Source: an uncultured beta proteobacterium
GTDB lineage: Bacteria > Pseudomonadota > Gammaproteobacteria > Burkholderiales > Burkholderiaceae
Direction: 5' to 3'
Assembly: GCA_903827075.1 (NCBI GenBank)
Contig: CAIKGX010000008.1
Span: 1-17,993 of the forward strand
Length of the DNA: 17,993 nucleotides
Notes under the pieces: model-generated
The model's database searches: none
What the model was told of the DNA's origin: nothing
The model's input: the letters and a program-made list of their open reading frames with translations, nothing else
Translations under genes and position numbers: made by a program
Shown: positions 1 to 7,416 of the stretch, piece by piece
Numbering within the stretch: position 1 is the first letter of the stretch
Layout: each line of letters starts with the position of its first letter

Positions 1-1
1 C

Positions 2-538
2 TATAACCCCACGATGGTTTATGGGGCTTGGCCTTATCCAGATTACCCGCCATACCCTGTTTACAACCCTGCTTGGGGTGCGATGGCTTTCGGACTAGGC
101 TTTGCAGTGGGAGATGCTTTTTGGGCTACACCAAGCTGGTCCAATGGAACGATTAATGTCAACAATACCGGTCCTGCCAATGCTGGCAGATCTACGCGAG
201 GATTAATAGGTCCCAGTAGCATTCAAAATCAACAGCGATTAATGAATGATTGGAAAAATAACGCTACCCCTGGGGATAGGCAGGCAGCCCGTTCAGCGGC
301 CCAGCGGGCAGATGGCAACTTTCAGAAAAATGCCACTCCTCAAGAGCAGTCTCAAGCTGATCGTTTAAATCAAGAGGCACGTAATGATTATCAGCAGGAT
401 AAATCTAATCCGAATACCTATCGAGAAGCCGCGCAGGAAAATGCCCTAAGGGATCAGGCCCGTTTTGATGGTAATCAAGACCGATCTGGTGGACGTGGTG
501 GTTTCGGTGGAGGCCACATGGGTGGCTTTAGACGTTAA
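2..538 (+). CDS. DUF3300-type protein, C-terminal part (5' end outside window)
   Basis: The reading frame is open to the left edge of the window, so the gene starts upstream and only about 178 C-terminal residues are visible. The first residues read YNPTMVYGAWPYPDYPPYP, which resembles the end of the DUF3300 domain, where a Y-[DN]-P-x-x-V-Y-G motif is followed by Pro/Tyr/Trp-rich sequence. An ATG at position 14 lies inside this motif and is probably not the true start. After the domain comes a Gln/Asn/Ala/Arg-rich, probably disordered stretch, and then a Gly/Arg-rich tail ending GGHMGGFRR. The family is usually secreted or envelope-associated with no settled function. A small secreted-protein gene follows 22 bases downstream on the same strand and may be cotranscribed. 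Confidence 0.7.
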   Translation, partial: YNPTMVYGAWPYPDYPPYPVYNPAWGAMAFGLGFAVGDAFWATPSWSNGTINVNNTGPANAGRSTRGLIGPSSIQNQQRLMNDWKNNATPGDRQAARSAAQRADGNFQKNATPQEQSQADRLNQEARNDYQQDKSNPNTYREAAQENALRDQARFDGNQDRSGGRGGFGGGHMGGFRR

Positions 539-560
539 TTCAGATAAAAAGAATAGAGCC

Positions 561-941
561 ATGACTACATTAAATAACATGTTGAGATCAATGCTGTTTA
601 CTGCTGTCTCAATGGTGTTTTTGCAGCACAGTAGCTTTGCGCAAACAGCAGTAAATACCGGGGATGCTTCAACGGCTGCCTTGGTGGCGCTTTGTAAAAA
701 TACCGATGATGTTGATGCACAAAACTTTTGCTTTGGATTTGGTGAGGGGGTTTATCAGGCGTATCTGGTGAATAAAACTCCCAATGTAAAACCTCTGATT
801 TGCTTTCCGGATAAAACGGGTACTCGTGAGGTGATATTGGAACAATTTTTAGCGTGGAATCAAGCCAACCCTCAATTCAATCAAGAACGTGCGGCCAAGA
901 CCCTCATTCGTTTCTTCGCAAAACAATATCCCTGTAAGTAG
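561..941 (+). CDS. Small secreted Rap1a/Tai-type protein
   Basis: The product is 126 residues. I chose the ATG at 561 because it gives a plausible signal peptide (hydrophobic stretch about residues 11-22, possible cleavage after SSFA near residue 27). An upstream in-frame start at 465 would overlap the preceding gene and add a charged, non-signal N-terminus. The mature part has four cysteines (C45, C57, C81, C125), an FCFGFGEGVYQAY segment and a C-terminal YPCK. This is the pattern of the Rap1a/Tai immunity-protein fold, where cysteine pairs form disulfides. Family founders neutralise peptidoglycan-amidase effectors of type VI secretion, but many relatives are lone periplasmic proteins of unknown role. 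No effector gene is adjacent, so I do not call it an immunity protein. A strong terminator follows 20 bases downstream. Confidence 0.7.
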   Translation: MTTLNNMLRSMLFTAVSMVFLQHSSFAQTAVNTGDASTAALVALCKNTDDVDAQNFCFGFGEGVYQAYLVNKTPNVKPLICFPDKTGTREVILEQFLAWNQANPQFNQERAAKTLIRFFAKQYPCK

Positions 942-961
942 CTTGTAAGTAATTTAGGGGC

Positions 962-996
962 AACAAAAAAGCCAGCAAGTAGCTGGCTTTTTTGTT
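962..996. terminator. Bidirectional intrinsic terminator
   Basis: A perfect 15-bp inverted repeat (962-976 with 982-996) encloses the five-base loop AAGTA. The stem core GCCAGC/GCTGGC is flanked by A6 on the left and T6 on the right, so the hairpin is followed by a U-tract on either strand. It lies between the convergent ends of the Rap1a-type gene (941) and the Bug receptor gene (1013) and probably ends both transcripts. Confidence 0.9.
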
Positions 997-1012
997 GATC
1001 GATATTCCCTAA

Positions 1013-2005
1013 TTAATCTGGAATATTTGCTTTACGAATGACTGGACCCCAAACGTTGATTTCGCTTTCAAGATGAGACTTGAGGCCTTTGGCAGATACT
1101 TTATCCATTGGCACGATATCAATGTTGGAATCGTTTAAACGCCTCTGAACGTCTGGAGAGCTCAACGCTTTCTTAAGAGCAGCATTAATCTTGTCTAAGA
1201 TAGGTTGTGGTGTACCTTTAGGCGCATAAACACCATGCCAAACTTTCACTTCAAAACCTTTGAGGCCTTGCTCGTTCAAAGTAGGTACATTAGGAATCGC
1301 TGGCAAACGCTTCATGGTAGTTGTACCAAAAGCCTTTACGCGACCATCTTTGATGTAAGGAATGGTTTGCGTAGTTTGGTCACACAAGAGGTCTACTTGA
1401 CCGCCTAAGAGGTCTGTCAAAGCAGGACCAGTTCCTTTGTAAGGAATATTGGTGAGTTTGACCCCAAGACGACTTTGGAATAACAAACCGCATAACTGAG
1501 ACACCGCACCAGGACCAGCGTTAGCCATAGTCACTTTAGCGCCATTTGCTCTGATATAGGCTTCTAACTCTTTAAAGTTATTTGCTGGTAAATCTTTTTT
1601 ACCCAAGAGCACCATTGGCACATCGGCAACTTGACCAATGTATTCAAAGCTGGTCATTGGGTCATAAGGAAGTTTGTCATACAAGGCATTAGCTGTTGCC
1701 ATACCCATGTGATGAATATAGATGGTGTAACCGTCAGGAGCGGCGCGCGATACTTTGGTGGAGGCAATTGTGCCGCCAGCGCCAGGAACGTTTTCCACCA
1801 CAACAGTTTGACCCAAAGCTTGGCCCATAGGGACAGCGATTAAGCGGGCGATAGAGTCAGTTGGACCACCAGCTGCAAATGGAACTACTAATTGAATAGA
1901 TTTAGTTGGCCAATCTTTTTGAGCTGACGCAATATTGCTACTTAATAAGGTGCCAGCGCCGATGAGAGCGGCAAGTCCAGCGAATAGGGTTTTCTTCAAT
2001 TGCAT
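1013..2005 (-). CDS. Bug/TctC-family periplasmic solute-binding protein
   Basis: The product is 330 residues, the usual length for the Bug (Bordetella uptake gene) family of tripartite tricarboxylate-type receptors. The start at 2005 is supported by AAAGGAGA at 2011-2018 and by a clean signal peptide (MQLKKTLFAG..., hydrophobic core, ASA-Q near residue 28). An in-frame start at 2044 would add charged residues ahead of it. The mature N-terminus DWPTKSIQLVVPFAAGGPTD is the family hallmark for binding a carboxylate ligand. Family members bind di- and tricarboxylates, amino acids or aromatic acids; the ligand here cannot be read from sequence. No TctA/TctB membrane genes are present, as is common for these receptors. 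It is the last gene of the C5-acid cluster, 58 bases after the CitE-like gene, so its ligand may be the cluster's substrate (inference). Confidence 0.9.
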   Translation of the reverse strand: MQLKKTLFAGLAALIGAGTLLSSNIASAQKDWPTKSIQLVVPFAAGGPTDSIARLIAVPMGQALGQTVVVENVPGAGGTIASTKVSRAAPDGYTIYIHHMGMATANALYDKLPYDPMTSFEYIGQVADVPMVLLGKKDLPANNFKELEAYIRANGAKVTMANAGPGAVSQLCGLLFQSRLGVKLTNIPYKGTGPALTDLLGGQVDLLCDQTTQTIPYIKDGRVKAFGTTTMKRLPAIPNVPTLNEQGLKGFEVKVWHGVYAPKGTPQPILDKINAALKKALSSPDVQRRLNDSNIDIVPMDKVSAKGLKSHLESEINVWGPVIRKANIPD

Positions 2006-2063
2006 TAGTGTCTCCTTTAATTTCTTCTCTACCAATTTTGCCACTTTTACATGCTAAAGGGGT

Positions 2064-2909
2064 TCAGGGTTTACCAGCAATGGCTAGCGTTCTTTGTGCT
2101 AACAGAACAACCGGGCGGTCAATCATGCGTCCATCCAGTTTGACGGCGGCACCTTTTGAAGCCTTATCTGCCTCAATGACGCGTGTAGCCCAAGTAATGT
2201 CCTCTGCGGTTGGCATAAAAGCATTTTTGACTAAAGGGACTTGTTTTGGATGAATGCATAATTTCGCGCCAAAGCCCATACGTTTAGCTCGGTGAGCGTC
2301 GTCCATAATTCGCTCAATATCATCGGTAGATGGAGTAACCCCGTCAATCGGAGGGGCAATTTGCGCCAAGCGTGACTCAAGAACAATTTGATAACGCGCG
2401 CTTTGTAATTCGGTTTCTTGTTTGTCACAGACCATTCCTAGGTCTGCTTGGAGATCAAGATTACCCAAGGCAAGGCGAATGACTTGTTCAGAATTGGCAA
2501 TTTCTTTCAGTCGATCTAAACCAATGGCAGTTTCAATCATGGGAATGATTGCAGTGTTCGGTAGTATCAGTGCAGCCCCGTTCACTTGATCTAATGACTC
2601 TGTCTTGGGAATTAATAAGCAGGCTATATCAAGCTCTTGCGCCAAAATGAGGTCTGCAGAATAAAACCGACTGCCTGGAGAGTTAGATCGAATAACCAGA
2701 CGCTTTTTTTGCTGCGCAGAAAATGTAGGCCATGCCTCCCGAATTGCCTGACGGGCTTTATCTTTATCTTCTTCCGCAACGGCATCTTCTAAATCCAAGA
2801 TAACGCCATCGGCACCACTATCTAAAGCTTTGGTGAAGCGCTCTGGGCGTGTACCAGGTACAAATAAAAAGTTGCTGCTAAAGCCTAAGGGGGTATCAAG
2901 TGGATTCAT
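2064..2909 (-). CDS. CitE-like CoA-ester lyase (HpcH/HpaI family; possible citramalyl-CoA lyase)
   Basis: The product is 281 residues. The start at 2909 gives the usual CitE-like N-terminus (MNPLDTPLGFSSNFLFVPG). A start at 2963 would run 46 bases into the preceding gene. Visible family motifs are FVPGTRPERF (about 16-25), the acidic strand ILDLEDAV (37-44), Arg74 in LVIRSN, IIPMIETA with metal ligand Glu126, LGNLDLQADLG with metal ligand Asp152, and GFGAKLCIHPKQV (about 212-224). The family cleaves 3-hydroxyacyl-CoA esters in a Mg-dependent reaction; members include citramalyl-CoA, malyl-CoA and methylmalyl-CoA lyases. The neighbouring hydratase makes (S)-citramalyl-CoA cleavage to acetyl-CoA and pyruvate the best guess. 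The gene starts 8 bases after the PrpD-like stop with no clear Shine-Dalgarno sequence, suggesting translational coupling. Confidence 0.85.
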   Translation of the reverse strand: MNPLDTPLGFSSNFLFVPGTRPERFTKALDSGADGVILDLEDAVAEEDKDKARQAIREAWPTFSAQQKKRLVIRSNSPGSRFYSADLILAQELDIACLLIPKTESLDQVNGAALILPNTAIIPMIETAIGLDRLKEIANSEQVIRLALGNLDLQADLGMVCDKQETELQSARYQIVLESRLAQIAPPIDGVTPSTDDIERIMDDAHRAKRMGFGAKLCIHPKQVPLVKNAFMPTAEDITWATRVIEADKASKGAAVKLDGRMIDRPVVLLAQRTLAIAGKP

Positions 2910-2917
2910 AGTGAGAA

Positions 2918-4288
2918 TTAGGAGAGTAAGAAGCCCATCTTGGGTTGTTTGCGAATATTCCACAAGAGATCAATGGCTTTATTCATCTGATCGGGAGTAG
3001 CACCACCACTAAAGGCGGCTAGGCGTAATGCTTTATCGGTGATTTCTTCGCGACTTAAGGTGTTGCCTGGATCTCCTTTGGGTTCATCTACCCGACCCTC
3101 TAGCATCGTGCCGTCTTGCAAGTAGACTTTGACTTTGCCAATCCAGCGCTGTGGATATTGGTTATCTACCTCTGGGTCCAAAGTCATGGTGACGCGATCT
3201 CTAAAATCACAGATGGCCTCATCATGAAAGTGCTCAGCAAATTCTTGCAGGCCAGCAAATTGGTAGTGGGCAATTAAGGCGAGGACAGTGCCCATCGAGA
3301 ATTTTGATTGATGGACTGTAATGGGATTGACTACTGGTCCCAAGACATCAATTGCTCCTTGGTGAACCAGAGTTTCTACTTTGGCAATATCGCTAGGCAG
3401 GAGCTTATGCATCATCATTACTTGTAAGAGGGCATCTGCGGCAGGGTGGGTGTGGCGACAAGACGCATGATATTTAAAGCTGGTTTCAGCAAGCGTCCAG
3501 CGAGTACCTAAGCGATCAGTCAACTTGCTAGGATCAGCGTCGCTTGACATACCTGCCGCTAAACCTTGCTTTCCTTCCAAAATATGCTGCGCACCTGTAA
3601 AGCCAGACTGCGCTAGGTAAGCGGACATCAAGCCAGTCGATGCTGCATGAGCAGTATGCAATTGCTTGGAATCGGCCGCATCACGAAGGAACTCCCAAAG
3701 GCCTGCTGATTGTGTCCCTGCAGAACCAAAGGCATGGAGCATTTGTTCTGGATTGAGTTTCAATAAATGACCTACTGCAGCGGCAGCGGCGATCGTGCCC
3801 GCTGTGCCTGTGGTGTGAAAGATTTTGTAGTGCGAGCGACCTAAAAATTCACCTACGCGGATGCCTACCTCATAACCTGCAATCACCGCAGTGAGAAACG
3901 CTTCTCCAGATGCGCCGATCGCTTGGGCAGTTGCTAATGCTGGCGGAAAAATCACGGTGCCTGGGTGAAAGACTGACCCATTGTGAACATCATCTTGCTC
4001 GGCAACATGGGAGGCAGCAGCATTTGCCATGGCTGCTAAAAATGGACTTGAGCTGGTACGCGTAATCAGTATTTCTGCTGGACCTGGGTGAGTGTAATCA
4101 AACCCACCCATACTTTGGGCAAATTGGGTAATGGCTTCTACGGGGCGAGCCCCCTTACCGGCAATAGTTGAGCCAAACCAATCAACCAATAAATCTTCTG
4201 CGCGATTGATAACATCTGCAGGGACATCGCTCATCTTGAGCTGAGATGCAAACGTGGCTAACGCTTTGGAAGGGTGTGGTGTAGTCAT
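2918..4288 (-). CDS. MmgE/PrpD-family protein
   Basis: The product is 456 residues, full length for the MmgE/PrpD superfamily, whose members include 2-methylcitrate dehydratase (PrpD), cis-aconitate decarboxylase (Irg1/CadA) and epimerases. Conserved polar positions are retained: H94, the cluster D99-D100-H102, H108 in VFHPG, H158, K208 with H211 in KQLHTAHAA, and the CRHTHPAAD segment at 277-285. The helical fold runs to about residue 260 and the lid domain follows. Nothing in the sequence decides between dehydratase, decarboxylase and isomerase. Its place between a hot-dog enoyl-CoA hydratase and a CitE-like lyase suggests a substrate such as a citraconate, mesaconate, itaconate or methylcitrate relative (inference). 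It starts 30 bases downstream of the hydratase gene. Confidence 0.85.
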   Translation of the reverse strand: MTTPHPSKALATFASQLKMSDVPADVINRAEDLLVDWFGSTIAGKGARPVEAITQFAQSMGGFDYTHPGPAEILITRTSSSPFLAAMANAAASHVAEQDDVHNGSVFHPGTVIFPPALATAQAIGASGEAFLTAVIAGYEVGIRVGEFLGRSHYKIFHTTGTAGTIAAAAAVGHLLKLNPEQMLHAFGSAGTQSAGLWEFLRDAADSKQLHTAHAASTGLMSAYLAQSGFTGAQHILEGKQGLAAGMSSDADPSKLTDRLGTRWTLAETSFKYHASCRHTHPAADALLQVMMMHKLLPSDIAKVETLVHQGAIDVLGPVVNPITVHQSKFSMGTVLALIAHYQFAGLQEFAEHFHDEAICDFRDRVTMTLDPEVDNQYPQRWIGKVKVYLQDGTMLEGRVDEPKGDPGNTLSREEITDKALRLAAFSGGATPDQMNKAIDLLWNIRKQPKMGFLLS

Positions 4289-4318
4289 ATTGATGAAAGG
4301 CTCTATTTTTTTAATTTA

Positions 4319-5194
4319 TTAATTCAAGACCGCAGTAGCTTGCATGGTTAGCCAGCCTTCATGATCTTGCGCCCAAATGGAAATGGTTTTTCCAGAAGGG
4401 TCTTTTTCAAGATCAGGTTTAGCGCAGACTGTAAATGGATTGATATCAAAAGTAGGGCGGATGGCGCGGAACTCAAAACTCTTTAGCGTGCAGCCCGGAA
4501 TACTTTGACGCACCAGATCTACTAAGAGGGTGGCAATCAAAGGCCCATGAACAATTAAGCCGGGATAGCCTTCCACTTCAGTTACATATTGACGATCGTA
4601 ATGAATGCGATGACCGTTAAAGGTTAATGCTGAGTAACGAAATAGCAAGACATCATCAGGCGTAATCGTTTTAGACCATTTCGCATCGGTTGGCGCTGGT
4701 GTTGGAGCAACTGGCTTATCGTCAGGACCAGCAGCATCACGGTAAACAATGTCATGCTCTTCAATCAAAGCCAAGCCATTCTGATTGGAGATGGCATGCT
4801 TCACTAAAACAAAAATCAGATCCCCAGTGCGACCTGCTTTATGGGTAACCGATTCAATAGTAGAGATACGTTCAATGGTGTCACCCACGTTTAATGGGGC
4901 AAGCCATGAAAGACGACTGCCTGCCCACATCCGACGAGGTAGTGGAACAGGTGGCATAAACCCACCACGCTTGGGGTGGCCATCAGGACCAATTTCAGAT
5001 TGGCGTGCATGTGGCAAGAAATAAAGCCAGTGCCAAAGTTCTGGTAAAAAAGTTCCCGAAGTAGGCGCGGGATCCGCTCTATCCAAGGTTGCCGAGAGGG
5101 CGCGAACTGGCGCCGTGGTTACGGTATCCTGAAGAGACTCGGTTTTGCCGAGCCATTCTTGAAGGTGGGAGATGGTTTGAGGTTCGATTCGCAT
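4319..5194 (-). CDS. FAS1-like/MaoC hot-dog hydratase (mesaconyl- or itaconyl-CoA hydratase type)
   Basis: The product is 291 residues, the size of a double hot-dog HTD2/mesaconyl-C4-CoA hydratase-type protein. The N-terminal half carries the FLPELWHWLYFLPHARQSEIG stretch (about 49-69) and PRRMWAGSRL (about 86-95). The C-terminal half carries FRYSALTFNGHRIHYD (185-200), with the polar hydratase-type residues N193, H195, H198 and D200, then EGYPGLIVHGPL (about 208-219). Characterised relatives hydrate mesaconyl-C4-CoA or itaconyl-CoA to (S)-citramalyl-CoA, or act as fungal-type 3-hydroxyacyl-thioester dehydratases. The adjacent CitE-like lyase, which would act on citramalyl-CoA, supports the first reading. 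The ATG at 5194 sits in an inverted repeat and has only a weak ribosome binding site. It follows chrA by 40 bases. Confidence 0.8.
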   Translation of the reverse strand: MRIEPQTISHLQEWLGKTESLQDTVTTAPVRALSATLDRADPAPTSGTFLPELWHWLYFLPHARQSEIGPDGHPKRGGFMPPVPLPRRMWAGSRLSWLAPLNVGDTIERISTIESVTHKAGRTGDLIFVLVKHAISNQNGLALIEEHDIVYRDAAGPDDKPVAPTPAPTDAKWSKTITPDDVLLFRYSALTFNGHRIHYDRQYVTEVEGYPGLIVHGPLIATLLVDLVRQSIPGCTLKSFEFRAIRPTFDINPFTVCAKPDLEKDPSGKTISIWAQDHEGWLTMQATAVLN

Positions 5195-5208
5195 AAGACC
5201 TATTATGC
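5191..5208. repeat. Inverted repeat across the hydratase start codon
   Basis: GCATAA (5191-5196) and TTATGC (5203-5208) form a perfect 6-bp inverted repeat with a six-base spacer. It contains the minus-strand ATG of the hydratase gene in one arm and the TAGGTC region in the spacer. In the mRNA it could fold over the start site; in DNA it could be a small operator. It may also be chance. Confidence 0.35.
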
Positions 5209-5234
5209 CAATTTCAGTAGATAAAGCAGAGCCA

Positions 5235-6581
5235 CTAAGTCAATAAACTGCCGACTAAATAAGATAAAAGACCCGCAAGTGCAGAACCAGCTAAAACAGG
5301 CAAAATTCCCTTTTGGTACTTAAATAGCGCAAGACCGGCAAGCAGGCTAATGACAACAGAGATCCAAGAGATTGAGCCGCCTAAGCCATGAGGAAAGAAG
5401 ACGTGATAGGCGAAGAACAAGCCCAGATTGGCAATGACGCCAACTACTGCAGCCGTAATGGCAGTCAAGGGTGCGGTAAAACTCAGTTTGCCGTGAGTCG
5501 ACTCAATCAGGGGGCCACCAACCAATACAAAAAAGAATGATGGCAAGAAAGTAAACCAAGTGGCGACACAGGCCCCAATCACCCCAAACCAAAATGGATT
5601 ACTAAATCCAATTAGATGCTGAATATGCCCGGCAAGATAACCAACAAAAGCGACCACCATGATGAGTGGTCCTGGAGTAGTCTCGCCTAGAGCAAGACCA
5701 TCCATCATTTGTCCGGCACTGAGCCAATGAAATTGATCTACCGCTCCTTGATACACATAAGGTAAGACCGCATACGCACCACCAAAGGTGAGAAAGGCGG
5801 CCTTTGTAAAGAACCAGGCAATTTGTGGATACAGGGTATTCCAGCCGAAGATCAAAATCAGGGCGGCCATCGGCGCTACCCATAGTGATACTGCAACTGT
5901 CCCATGCATCATGGCTGTGCGCACTTTAAATTGAGTATGCTCTGGGCTCGGTGTTTCATCATCAATGAATGCGGGACCGTAATACTGCTTATTATCTTTA
6001 CTCTGCGAGTTGCTTTGCTGAAAATATTCTGGATACCGCCTGCCACCCCAAATGCCAATCGCAGCAGCAATCAAGACAATGATCGGAAAGGCCAGGTTGA
6101 GCACGAAGATCGCTAAAAAAGAGCCAAGGGCAATCCAGCGCAACGGCTGATTATGAATAGTACGTTTTCCTATCCGTACTGCTGCATGCAGCACGATGGC
6201 CGTTACTGCAGGCTTGATGCCAAAAAAGATGGCTGCAATCCAAGGTACTTGGCCGAAGGTGAGATACACCCATGACAGACCAATTAAAATAAAGAGGGAA
6301 GGCAGAACAAAGAGGGTGCCTGCCAAAATGCCACCCCAACTCCGATGCATCAACCAGCCAATATAGGTGACTAACTGTTGCGCTTCAGGACCAGGAAGTA
6401 GCATGCAATAGTTCAGTGCATGTAAAAAGCGCCGCTCAGAAATCCAGCGACGCTTTTCAACTAACTCCTGATGCAGGACGGCAATTTGTCCTGCAGGCCC
6501 ACCAAAACTAATAAAGCCTAATTTGGTCCAAAATTTGAGGGCTTCTTTAAGTGGAATTGAGTTGGGTTGAGACTCACTCAA
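5235..6581 (-). CDS. chrA: Chromate transporter, two-domain CHR family
   Basis: The product is 448 residues, the length of the long-chain ChrA type with two homologous CHR domains. The N-terminal copy starts with FWTKLGFISFGGPAGQIAVL (about 17-36), followed by LPGPEAQQLVTYIGW. The C-terminal copy repeats the pattern as AFLTFGGAYAVLPYVYQGAV and then GLALGETTPGPLIMVVAFVG. Many hydrophobic membrane segments separate them. Characterised members export chromate across the inner membrane by proton-driven transport; distant relatives may have other anionic substrates. The start is TTG at 6581, two bases after the fabI stop. No ATG or GTG is available upstream before an in-frame stop, and the next Met codon lies beyond the first CHR motif. 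Translation is therefore probably coupled to fabI. Confidence 0.9.
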   Translation of the reverse strand: MSESQPNSIPLKEALKFWTKLGFISFGGPAGQIAVLHQELVEKRRWISERRFLHALNYCMLLPGPEAQQLVTYIGWLMHRSWGGILAGTLFVLPSLFILIGLSWVYLTFGQVPWIAAIFFGIKPAVTAIVLHAAVRIGKRTIHNQPLRWIALGSFLAIFVLNLAFPIIVLIAAAIGIWGGRRYPEYFQQSNSQSKDNKQYYGPAFIDDETPSPEHTQFKVRTAMMHGTVAVSLWVAPMAALILIFGWNTLYPQIAWFFTKAAFLTFGGAYAVLPYVYQGAVDQFHWLSAGQMMDGLALGETTPGPLIMVVAFVGYLAGHIQHLIGFSNPFWFGVIGACVATWFTFLPSFFFVLVGGPLIESTHGKLSFTAPLTAITAAVVGVIANLGLFFAYHVFFPHGLGGSISWISVVISLLAGLALFKYQKGILPVLAGSALAGLLSYLVGSLLT

Positions 6582-6583
6582 GC

Positions 6584-7366
6584 TTACTCGCCCATACCTA
6601 CAGCAACTTGACTAAATCCATTATCGACATAAATAATTTCTGCGGTTATTGCACTGGCCAGATCCGACAAGATAAAGGAAGTCACATTACCGACTTCATC
6701 GATGGTGACATTGCGACGGAGGGGGGCTGTTTTTTCAAAGCTACTTAAGAGCTTACTAAAATCTTTAATTCCTGAAGCGGCAAGGGTTTTAATGGGGCCA
6801 GCAGAAATACCATTCACACGAATACCTTTGGGGCCTAATGAGTTGGCAAGGTAACGTACGGAGGATTCCAATGAGGCCTTTGCTAAACCCATCGTGTTGT
6901 AGTGTGGAACGGTACGCATGGCACCCAAATAAGTCAGGGTAACCAATGAAGCAGTGGGGCTGAGGAATGGCAAAGCTGCCTTACACATAGCAGGGAAGCT
7001 ATAGGCTGAGATGTCATGGGCAATACGGAATGCCTCACGATTAAGTCCGTCTAAGAAATCGCCAGCAATCGCTTCCCGAGGGGCAAAGCCAATAGCATGC
7101 ACCAAACCATCGAGCTGGGGCCAAGTTTTGGCTAAATCTTGAAAGACGGCCTCAATTTGCTCATCACTGCCCACATCACAGTCAAAAATCAACTCAGAGT
7201 TGAATTCTTTTGCGAAATCAACGATACGGTCTTTAAAGCGCTCACCCACGTAGGTAAAGGCTAATTCTGCCCCTTCGCGATGGCATGCCTTGGCAATGCC
7301 ATAGGCAATAGAGCGGTTAGAAAGAAGGCCGGTAATCAGAATTTTTTTGCCAGCGAGAAAGCCCAT
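6584..7366 (-). CDS. fabI: Enoyl-[acyl-carrier-protein] reductase (NADH), FabI type
   Basis: The product is 260 residues, the usual FabI length. It carries out the last reduction of each fatty acid elongation cycle, converting trans-2-enoyl-ACP to acyl-ACP. The N-terminus MGFLAGKKILITGLLSNRSI is the glycine-rich nucleotide-binding strand typical of FabI, with the S-x-S/R-S-I-A-Y-G form. The catalytic Y-x6-K pair is Y156 and K163 within VPHYNTMGLAK, and Y146 in LTYLG matches the third conserved tyrosine position of E. coli FabI. SAGPIKTLAASGI at 188-200 is the substrate-loop segment. An AAGGAC sequence sits about 7 bases before the ATG. The gene is divergent from the yejA-like gene and heads the minus-strand run into chrA and the C5-acid genes. 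Confidence 0.96.
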   Translation of the reverse strand: MGFLAGKKILITGLLSNRSIAYGIAKACHREGAELAFTYVGERFKDRIVDFAKEFNSELIFDCDVGSDEQIEAVFQDLAKTWPQLDGLVHAIGFAPREAIAGDFLDGLNREAFRIAHDISAYSFPAMCKAALPFLSPTASLVTLTYLGAMRTVPHYNTMGLAKASLESSVRYLANSLGPKGIRVNGISAGPIKTLAASGIKDFSKLLSSFEKTAPLRRNVTIDEVGNVTSFILSDLASAITAEIIYVDNGFSQVAVGMGE

Positions 7367-7376
7367 AATGTGTCCT

Positions 7377-7406
7377 TTGCTTCAAATGTGGTTTGCTATC
7401 TACAAT
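7377..7406 (+). promoter_or_regulatory. Candidate promoter for the yej-type operon
   Basis: TTGCTT at 7377-7382 and TACAAT at 7401-7406 are separated by 18 bases and precede the chosen yejA start at 7417. The intergenic space between the divergent fabI and yejA starts is only 50 bases, so promoters in both directions must overlap each other or the genes. The predicted transcript start would leave a leader of only a few bases. Confidence 0.4.
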
Positions 7407-7416
7407 TGTTGCATAT

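Noticed and set aside
465..560. Longer N-terminus for the Rap1a-type protein
   Set aside because: It overlaps the DUF3300-type gene by 74 bases and puts charged residues ahead of the signal peptide.
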